A stretch of DNA of 11,187 nt from Phoronis pallida. Its lineage: Eukaryota > Phoronida > Phoronidae. Every line of letters starts with the position of its first letter. Position 1 is the first letter of the stretch. Under the pieces are notes generated by a model that searched no databases, was not told where the DNA came from, and saw only the letters and a list, made by a program, of their open reading frames with translations. Shown here one piece after another: positions 9,201 to 11,187 of the stretch. The translations under genes were made by a program, and so were the position numbers. The stretch is from contig JAOXYC010214684.1 of the NCBI GenBank assembly GCA_028565715.1, forward strand, positions 1 to 11,187, written 5' to 3'.

Positions 9201-10972
9201 GACCAAAAAAGTAGGGACTCTCAAATAAGTCCTAAAAATTAAAAAGGAGAATATCTGCTCACTTTTAATAATCTTGTTATTTTGCTATCTCTGTATGGAA
9301 TGTGTGTAACTTTGCGTTTGGTGTCACCCAGTGCACTGATGACATTACCCAGGGCTAGCAGGCCACTGTTGATGTAGACCGATTCTGAAATATGAAGAAA
9401 TTTGTAAAACATTAATATTGAAAACACCTTTCTTTCAGAGGAAACATGCTTGATACATCTCCTGTCCTCGACAACTAGACTGAACTTAGACCACCGATGA
9501 GAACATGTTATCATCAGTATAGATTAAATTGGCAAAACAATACCCAGGTGTATGGCAAATAATCAGTCTAAGTCATATATGGAAAAGCTTCTGGTGGATA
9601 ATTAACATTTTATCTTTAATATTAGAACTTCTTTTCAAGGATGATATAGGGGTTAAACCACGTTTTTACCTTTAAACCTATCACCAACATTTCCTGTTTT
9701 ATGCGCCCGCTCCGACCCAGCCAGGTCCACAAAGTGAAACTTTGCACTCGTGCAGTGTGTCATTTCTGTAAGCAAAGTGTTGAATATTAATGTTGAAAAA
9801 TATCCCGACCAAGGCGATCACTTTACAGTGGCTAGAATATTCACATTCCTGCTACTGGTCAACGATAGTCTTTCACATGGTATTTAAACCGCCCTTGCCA
9901 TAACTTAAATACACACTAAGATTGCTAAAATATTATCAATGAACCCCCAGTTATTTGAAATTTTTCTGAATTGATTAAAATTGATGGGTTTTTAACAGGG
10001 ACACTGTGATTTTTTTTTGTGTATTCTGAACCTTGTAGATTTAAATAAAATAACATACCCTGTGTGTCATCTTCATCTAATTCTTCAGCAGCACTATCTT
10101 TATGATTGTCTGACACCCCATTCTCTTCTGACCAACATTGCTCTGAAAACACAAGAAAAATCATCATACCATTCAAGTTAATATGTAATTTAATTTATTA
10201 CACAGACCCGCAATCATTTCCCTTCCATTAAGTGAAAAACTAAAATGGTTGTCCATTCCTCAAAATTTTAACAATGTGTGAAACAGGTTTGTAACTTTTC
10301 GTTGTATCGATGAAAATTTGCTACCAAGATATACGAATTGATAAAATTGAGATACTTTTCACATGATATACGAAAATGTGAATTCTTTTAAAGATACTTG
10401 GAAATCGCAAAGTAACTAGAAATGTGTACGAGTCCCTTGTTGAACATAACGTACTTGCATCCGAGTAAAAAAATTCAAAAATACCCTGCAAAGGGGTGAT
10501 TTGAGAGCTTTTGTGTCCGATGAAGGTTTGACTTTTTTCGGATAAAAAGCTCTCAAATCAACCCTTACAGATTTTATTGAATTTTTTTACTCAGATGCAA
10601 GTAAGTTATCAGTGTTCATCAAAGGACTCATACACAAAATTTCTAGTTGATTTGAATGCTGACGCCAGATCGGGACCACAAGGAGACAGTATCTTTAACC
10701 CTAAAGTTTAAAATACAACAGATCAAAAAAAATTAAATTATGTTGTAGCACCCAGGTTCATGAATGGAGGGCGTTGAACGTGATTGCTTGAAAAAAAATA
10801 GAGACAAATATCAAAAAAATCTCACCTATAATAATTGTGAAAATGGAATGTGATCGACTGGAATGTTCGTTCATCTGAGTTGAGCCGGTGTGTCGAGATG
10901 CTGAGCCGTGTTCAAGAACGTACATGACTTCATCTTTGGTTTCACATGTTACTTCACGAGTTCCACTGATAA
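113..10972 (-). CDS. KIF27: Kinesin-like protein KIF27/KIF7 (Costal-2 group), partial, 19 exons
   Basis: A kinesin gene read right to left from 19 exons (residues numbered here from the first complete codon at 10970). Residues 1-191 are the C-terminal part of the motor: N34 plus SSRSH 37-41 (switch I), DLAGSE 90-95 (switch II), HIPYRDSK 136-143 and the neck [12 protein letters not shown] 180-191. Residues 200-394 are mostly coiled coil, 395-557 a Ser- and Asp-rich linker, and 580-802 a second charged coiled coil. Family assignment rests on my memory of human KIF27: the segments [35 protein letters not shown] and [11 protein letters not shown] have close counterparts there. KIF27/KIF7 proteins are known from cilia and Hedgehog signalling; Cos2 is the fly relative. 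Switch residues are intact, so ATPase activity is plausible, but the P-loop lies outside the window. Every splice junction keeps frame and no internal stop or frameshift was found. Vertebrate KIF27 runs several hundred residues further, so the end is probably outside too. Confidence 0.9.
554..653 (-). CDS. KIF27: KIF27-like exon 18: coiled coil
   Basis: The exon is 100 bp, enters in phase 2 and leaves in phase 0. It joins AG from the previous exon with A to make Arg, then reads [20 protein letters not shown] and [13 protein letters not shown]. The human KIF27 counterpart contains ELEQSVDHMKYQK, which supports orthology. Acceptor tttttag, donor GAG|GTAAAT. Confidence 0.88.
864..1110 (+). mobile_element. 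tRNA-derived SINE
   Basis: The head is tRNA-like. An A-box-like tagcttagtgattagtg (875-890) is followed by a B box ggttcgcaccc (918-928). The ends gaagcactc (864-872) and gagtgcttc (935-943) can pair like an acceptor stem. An anticodon-arm region ccttttaacaaaaagg suggests a Lys or Val tRNA ancestor. A body follows, containing ctccccggggagttgaagtgg and agcctgggtaatga, and the copy ends near gtaaagcgctttgag, a 3' end resembling those SINEs share with partner LINEs. A diverged second copy of the body lies near 2505-2695. Confidence 0.75.
1113..1122. repeat. Left target-site duplication of MITE copy 1
   Basis: tctgctgata here is repeated exactly at 1346-1355, immediately after the right end of the MITE. 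It lies at the 3' end of the SINE, so the MITE inserted into the SINE tail. Confidence 0.7.
1123..1345 (+). mobile_element. MITE family copy 1 (223 bp, 31-bp perfect inverted repeat)
   Basis: A non-coding element. Left arm 1151-1181 (gatataTAGGtttatgaatc...) is the exact reverse complement of right arm 1315-1345. Outside the left arm is a family-specific leader, taattagtgtagtcatctaggagtgtag, which has no partner on the right. The interior shares gaggtcacacgagaggtcaa and cctcgtaacatgtaatgttt with the copy at 7254-7472. Flanking 10-bp direct repeats mark the insertion. The TSD length (9-11 bp across copies) fits Mutator-like elements, but no transposase is present, so superfamily is inference. 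Confidence 0.82.
1418..1525 (-). CDS. KIF27: KIF27-like exon 17: coiled coil
   Basis: The exon is 108 bp and phase 2 on both sides. After a split Ser it reads [20 protein letters not shown] then [15 protein letters not shown]. The pattern matches the human KIF27 stretch FRKKMDAAKLRVQVLQKKQQDSKKLASLSIQNEKR in spacing and many residues (from memory). Acceptor gtttcag, donor AAAAG|GTAAGT. Confidence 0.9.
1526..1836. other. Intron without recognised elements
   Basis: A 311-bp AT-rich intron between exons 17 and 16. I see no repeat copy, RNA gene or open frame of note. Confidence 0.6.
1837..1940 (-). CDS. KIF27: KIF27-like exon 16: coiled coil
   Basis: The exon is 104 bp, phase 0 in and phase 2 out. 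It reads [20 protein letters not shown] then [14 protein letters not shown], an acidic/basic helix with heptad-like hydrophobic spacing. Acceptor ttcttcag, donor CAAAG|GTACGA. Confidence 0.87.
2223..2319 (-). CDS. KIF27: KIF27-like exon 15: conserved coiled-coil start
   Basis: The exon is 97 bp, phase 2 in and phase 0 out. Following a split Lys it reads [20 protein letters not shown] then [12 protein letters not shown]. Together with the end of exon 14 this gives [20 protein letters not shown], strikingly like human KIF27 ELTINIKMKEDLIKELIKTG. This is among the best diagnostic blocks for the family. Acceptor cttttcag, donor AAT|GTAAGT. Confidence 0.92.
2505..2695 (+). mobile_element. Degenerate SINE copy (body only clearly visible)
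   Basis: Segments gctccccgaggagtt (2592-2606), agcctgggtaatgat (about 2635-2649) and a tail near ccactttgaat (2680-2690) line up in order and spacing with the SINE at 864-1110. A weaker match, gggtaagaatagg near 2514-2526, suggests the copy extends left. The tRNA head is lost or unrecognisable, so this is an older copy. It sits in the 626-bp intron 2320-2945, which is otherwise plain AT-rich sequence. Confidence 0.65.
2946..3129 (-). CDS. KIF27: KIF27-like exon 14: linker to second coiled coil
   Basis: The exon is 184 bp, phase 1 in and phase 2 out. The first third is a Ser/Lys-rich linker ([20 protein letters not shown]). The rest forms a helix, [20 protein letters not shown] then [16 protein letters not shown]. 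The [12 protein letters not shown] end corresponds to KQKMRELTINIK of human KIF27. Acceptor tagtttcag, donor ATTAA|GTAAGT. Confidence 0.92.
3130..3502. other. Intron without recognised elements
   Basis: A 373-bp, very AT-rich intron (runs of ttatatattatac near 3295-3310). No repeat family or RNA gene was recognised. Confidence 0.6.
3503..3639 (-). CDS. KIF27: KIF27-like exon 13: Ser-rich linker
   Basis: The exon is 137 bp, phase 2 in and phase 1 out. It reads [20 protein letters not shown] then [25 protein letters not shown] in continuation. It is low-complexity, basic and rich in Ser, so probably disordered between the acidic run and the second coiled coil. Acceptor ttttttacag. The donor AAAAG|GTTTGA is weak but preserves frame with exon 14. 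Confidence 0.83.
3896..4011. mobile_element. Short GC-rich inverted-repeat element (about 116 bp)
   Basis: Left arm about 3897-3921 (ctgccctgggcagctgtctt...) pairs with right arm about 3985-4010 (ctgatgaagacagccgcc...), with only one or two mismatches over about 25 bp. The element is much richer in GC than the flanking intron. The interior holds cgcatgcgcc. No clear target-site duplication was found, so it may be a MITE or an inverted duplication. It lies in the 468-bp intron 3640-4107. Confidence 0.65.
4108..4328 (-). CDS. KIF27: KIF27-like exon 12: GFRARSQ block and acidic run
   Basis: The longest exon (221 bp, phase 0 in, phase 2 out). It starts [20 protein letters not shown], continues [18 protein letters not shown], then has two acidic runs, DDDDE and [10 protein letters not shown], and a Ser/Lys tail. 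Human KIF27 has a matching arrangement: HTSPPMYSLDRIFAGFRTRS, then a DNSDDEESE run. This order of features is the strongest evidence for KIF27/KIF7 over KIF21 or KIF4. The Asp runs are encoded by GAT/GAC repeats. Acceptor tttttccag, donor AGCAG|GTATGA. Confidence 0.93.
4396..4495 (+). mobile_element. tRNA-like SINE head, second family, degraded
   Basis: A-box-like gtagtctagtggtttgacc (4403-4421) and B-box-like agttcgattctcagg (about 4487-4501) occur in order, resembling a Glu/Asp-type tRNA. About 65 bp separate the boxes, more than in a tRNA, so an insertion has split the head and the sequence cannot be a functional tRNA. The 3' extent beyond 4500 is not resolved. It lies in the 563-bp intron 4329-4891, otherwise unremarkable. 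Confidence 0.45.
4892..5020 (-). CDS. KIF27: KIF27-like exon 11: Ser/Tyr-rich linker
   Basis: The exon is 129 bp, phase 0 on both sides. It reads [20 protein letters not shown] then [23 protein letters not shown]. It is low-complexity, with RRAKSVP resembling a basophilic-kinase target by pattern only. In position it matches the region of human KIF27 containing RRPYTVPFDTH. Being in-frame on both sides, it could be skipped without frameshift. Acceptor ctattttag, donor ACT|GTAAGC. Confidence 0.87.
5021..5517. other. Intron with a paired CCAAT-like motif, otherwise plain
   Basis: A 497-bp intron. It holds tgattgg (5169-5175) and its inverse ccaatca (5204-5210), with a small palindrome caatttgaattg (5187-5198) between them. 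No transposon copy is recognised. Confidence 0.5.
5518..5637 (-). CDS. KIF27: KIF27-like exon 10: first coiled coil, end
   Basis: The exon is 120 bp, phase 0 on both sides. It reads [20 protein letters not shown] then [20 protein letters not shown], with heptad-like spacing and no Pro or Gly. It corresponds to the human stretch around EAQKVNRLQNEKIIEQQLLVDQLSEEL by position and character rather than strong identity. Acceptor tttttccag, donor AAG|GTGATT. Confidence 0.88.
5638..5958. other. Intron without recognised elements
   Basis: A 321-bp intron with poly-T and poly-A runs near 5717-5732 and no recognisable element. Confidence 0.6.
5959..6045 (-). CDS. KIF27: KIF27-like exon 9: coiled coil
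   Basis: The exon is 87 bp, phase 0 on both sides. It reads [20 protein letters not shown] then KLNAECERL. The segment resembles human KIF27 DEVVFNQKELEVKELKNQV in layout. Acceptor tatgttcag, donor CTG|GTGGGT. Confidence 0.88.
6046..6442. other. Intron with one copy of the 29-bp repeat
   Basis: A 397-bp intron, AT-rich, plain except for the 29-bp repeat at 6407-6435, which sits only 7 bp inside the 5' splice site of the gene (minus strand). Confidence 0.6.
6407..6435. repeat. 29-bp dispersed repeat, copy 1
   Basis: Begins ct, then agagcaaYgctaaagggatg, then cgcccac. It matches 11117-11145 at 28 of 29 positions (t versus c at the Y). Flanks beyond the unit do not align well. Probably the end of a repeat family, but the family is not recognised. 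Confidence 0.8.
6443..6526 (-). CDS. KIF27: KIF27-like exon 8: conserved DQWETE helix
   Basis: The exon is 84 bp, phase 0 on both sides. It reads [20 protein letters not shown] then NLKNDLKK. By position it matches the human KIF27 segment around VTVLQLKRELKKCQ, and the [10 protein letters not shown] part agrees well. Acceptor tattacag, donor AAG|GTAAAC. Confidence 0.88.
6581..6652. repeat. Hairpin-forming inverted repeat (about 32-bp arms, 6-bp loop)
   Basis: Left arm 6581-6614 (tgattcttac...gggaagtaatatcacc) pairs with right arm 6621-6652, loop ataaaa. A few mismatches and a 1-2 bp gap are present. It resembles a small MITE or a hairpin-RNA source. No target-site duplication was identified. 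Confidence 0.75.
6691..6842. repeat. Cluster of a 25-bp-spaced direct repeat and two small stem-loops
   Basis: caattctttacgttct occurs at 6691-6706 and exactly again at 6716-6731. It is followed by a stem-loop, 6732-6746 with 6750-6764 (aaagcattatgcacg against its near-inverse, two mismatches), and by another, 6812-6821 with 6832-6841 (caaactcata, perfect, 10-bp loop). Together with the hairpin at 6581-6652 the region may be one decayed composite element. Confidence 0.55.
6843..7244. other. Intronic sequence, possible unassigned repeat
   Basis: Part of the largest intron (6527-7514). The stretch 6880-7010 is less AT-rich than its surroundings and reads open on the minus strand for about 60 codons, but the reading has no recognisable domain. 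I cannot assign it. Confidence 0.35.
7254..7472 (+). mobile_element. MITE family copy 2 (219 bp) with 9-bp TSD
   Basis: Left arm 7292-7326 and right arm 7438-7472 are inverted copies (35 bp, one mismatch). The exact 9-bp duplication gacttttat lies at 7245-7253 and 7473-7481. The unpaired leader taattggtgtagattgtgag and the interior gaggtcacacgagaggtcaa match copies at 7859 and 1123. It lies 42 bp from exon 7, in the intron 6527-7514. No coding capacity. Confidence 0.88.
7515..7650 (-). CDS. KIF27: KIF27-like exon 7: helix after the neck
   Basis: The exon is 136 bp, phase 2 in and phase 0 out. After a split Lys it reads [20 protein letters not shown] then [25 protein letters not shown]. The [11 protein letters not shown] end resembles the human KIF27 KLQEWFNMIQEV segment, as does the Cys-aromatic start. 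Acceptor atttccag, donor GAG|GTATAT. Confidence 0.9.
7859..8029 (+). mobile_element. MITE family copy 3: near-complete palindrome with 54-bp perfect arms
   Basis: Left arm 7901-7954 is the exact reverse complement of 7973-8026, with an 18-bp loop (aaggcaacgtctagcctc) whose ends can also pair. The duplication tatggacggtt flanks the element at 7848-7858 and 8030-8040. The unpaired leader taattggtgtagattatgag is shared with copy 2, as is the right-hand cctcgtaacatgtaatgttt. The interior of copies 1 and 2 is absent and replaced by an inverted copy of the right end. It sits in the 522-bp intron 7651-8172, otherwise plain. Confidence 0.9.
8173..8297 (-). CDS. KIF27: KIF27-like exon 6: start of the stalk
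   Basis: The exon is 125 bp, phase 0 in and phase 2 out. It reads [20 protein letters not shown] then [21 protein letters not shown]. The ALREELQ.Q start and the late I..LE.Q motif mirror human KIF27 LLREALQSQQ ... RIHSLEEQV. Acceptor ttgccag, donor GTCAA|GTATGT. Confidence 0.9.
8298..8744. other. Intron without recognised elements
   Basis: A 447-bp AT-rich intron. I saw no repeat copy, RNA gene or conserved block. Confidence 0.6.
8745..8927 (-). CDS. KIF27: KIF27-like exon 5: end of motor domain and neck
   Basis: The exon is 183 bp, phase 0 on both sides. It starts [20 protein letters not shown], a canonical kinesin block, then [20 protein letters not shown] and [30 protein letters not shown] is the motor-neck junction, close to NIRNKP.VN of KIF27 and distinct from KIF7 NIRNRATVN. 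Acceptor tttttcag, donor ATG|GTGGGT. Confidence 0.96.
8928..9262. other. Intron without recognised elements
   Basis: A 335-bp AT-rich intron with no recognisable element. Confidence 0.6.
9263..9384 (-). CDS. KIF27: KIF27-like exon 4: alpha-4 region of motor
   Basis: The exon is 122 bp, phase 1 in and phase 0 out. After a split Glu it reads [20 protein letters not shown] then [37 protein letters not shown] is the microtubule-facing helix and [13 protein letters not shown] the conserved loop-12/alpha-5 region of kinesins. Acceptor atttcag, donor AAA|GTGAGC. Confidence 0.96.
9670..9765 (-). CDS. KIF27: KIF27-like exon 3: switch II
   Basis: The exon is 96 bp, phase 1 on both sides. It reads [20 protein letters not shown] then [17 protein letters not shown] carries the switch II Asp, Gly and Glu needed for ATP hydrolysis. 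F in [11 protein letters not shown] is as in KIF27/KIF7 rather than the common L. Acceptor cttacag, donor AAAG|GTAAAA. Confidence 0.96.
10059..10142 (-). CDS. KIF27: KIF27-like exon 2: acidic insert in the motor loop
   Basis: The exon is 84 bp, phase 1 on both sides. A split Glu is followed by [20 protein letters not shown] then LDEDDTQ. It falls in the loop between the strand after switch I (SIFTIII) and the strand before switch II (KFHFVDLAG). Skipping it keeps frame and rejoins a split Glu, giving a loop of ordinary kinesin length. Acceptor ttttcag, donor ACAGG|GTATGT. Confidence 0.88.
10143..10825. other. Intron carrying a long foldback element
   Basis: A 683-bp intron. Its main content is the foldback element at 10414-10648; the rest is AT-rich. 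A 9-bp direct repeat gatatacga occurs near 10328 and 10365. Confidence 0.6.
10414..10648. mobile_element. Foldback element with about 110-bp inverted arms
   Basis: The left arm runs from aactagaaat (10414) through acttgcatccgagtaaaaaa to ttgagagctttt (10512). The right arm runs from aaaagctctcaaatca (10545) through ttactcagatgcaagtaagtt to atttctagtt (10648). They are inverted copies with scattered mismatches and small gaps, and tccga/tcgga near the centre extends the stem. The whole 235 bp is nearly a palindrome. A target-site duplication is not certain. It is unrelated in sequence to the other MITE family. Confidence 0.82.
10826..10972 (-). CDS. KIF27: KIF27-like exon 1 of window: switch I region of motor
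   Basis: The exon is 147 bp, phase 1 on both sides; its first codon begins in an exon outside the window. It reads [20 protein letters not shown] then [34 protein letters not shown] is the switch I signature. [11 protein letters not shown] resembles the KIF27/KIF7 form AARHTGATHMN and differs from the KIF4 and KIF21 forms. Acceptor tcctttacag, donor TATAG|GTGAGA. Confidence 0.96.
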
Positions 10973-11116
10973 CTGTAAAGGAAAAAATATCATGTAAACG
11001 TAAGTATTGATATATTGTCCATTTAAATGAGAAAATGGATATTTGAAACGATGAATCCATTGAATTCACCTACATTAACTTGACTGGTCTGATTTCAAAA
11101 CTCCAGAAATATATAA

Positions 11117-11145
11117 CTAGAGCAACGCTAAAGGGATGCGCCCAC
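11117..11145. repeat. 29-bp dispersed repeat, copy 2
   Basis: Same unit as 6407-6435 (28 of 29 positions). Here it is followed by gtgggtatgc, so gatgcgcccac and gtgggtatgc form an imperfect palindrome at its right end. It lies in the intron upstream of the first visible exon; the remainder of 10973-11187 shows nothing else. Confidence 0.8.
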
Positions 11146-11187
11146 GTGGGTATGCAACTCGACATATACAAAGATAGAGTTTAAAAA

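Noticed and set aside
9925-10176. Whole minus-strand open frame around the acidic exon as one exon
   Set aside because: Only 10059-10142 is bounded by good splice sites and joins in frame to both neighbours; the rest is intron read-through.
8745-10972. Assignment to KIF4 or KIF21
   Set aside because: The motor alone is similar, but [19 protein letters not shown], the HTSP...GFRARSQ block and [11 protein letters not shown] with [12 protein letters not shown] fit KIF27/KIF7.

Overview
The window lies inside one large, intron-rich animal gene on the minus strand. I can build 19 consecutive exons (10972 down to 113), all with GT-AG introns and phases that join into one open frame of about 803 codons. 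The gene is a kinesin of the KIF27/KIF7/Costal-2 group. The right-hand exons give the C-terminal half of the motor: switch I SSRSH, switch II DLAGSE, the HIPYRDSK segment and the neck. The middle exons give a coiled coil, a Ser-rich linker, and the conserved HTSP...GFRARSQLL block followed by an acidic run. The left-hand exons give a long, charged coiled coil. The first part of the motor, including the P-loop, lies beyond 11187. The C-terminal part of the protein probably continues beyond position 1.

The base composition is AT-rich (about one third GC by eye). Introns are mostly about 280-1000 bp and carry SINEs and small hairpin transposons. The motor is well preserved, unlike the diverged fly Cos2. 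Together these suggest a non-insect invertebrate, most likely a mollusc such as a bivalve; the species assignment is inference.

Layout from left to right: 1-256 holds the last visible exon, with a possible stop codon at its edge. 257-2945 holds four exons, a tRNA-headed SINE (864-1110) whose tail has been hit by a MITE (1123-1345), and an older SINE relic (about 2505-2695). 2946-5637 holds six exons, a GC-rich inverted-repeat element (3896-4011) and a tRNA-like SINE head (about 4396-4495). 5638-8172 holds three exons, several hairpins and two more copies of the same MITE (7254-7472 and 7859-8029). 8173-10972 holds six exons (coiled-coil start and motor) and a foldback element with roughly 110-bp arms (10414-10648). 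A nearly identical 29-bp repeat occurs at 6407-6435 and 11117-11145.

The least ordinary content is the MITE family. Three copies lie in the same orientation within one gene, each with a 9-11 bp target-site duplication. One copy has been rebuilt into a perfect 54-bp-arm hairpin. There is also an in-frame 84-bp exon that adds an acidic loop to the motor domain. I see no sign of a prokaryotic system, CRISPR array or virus.
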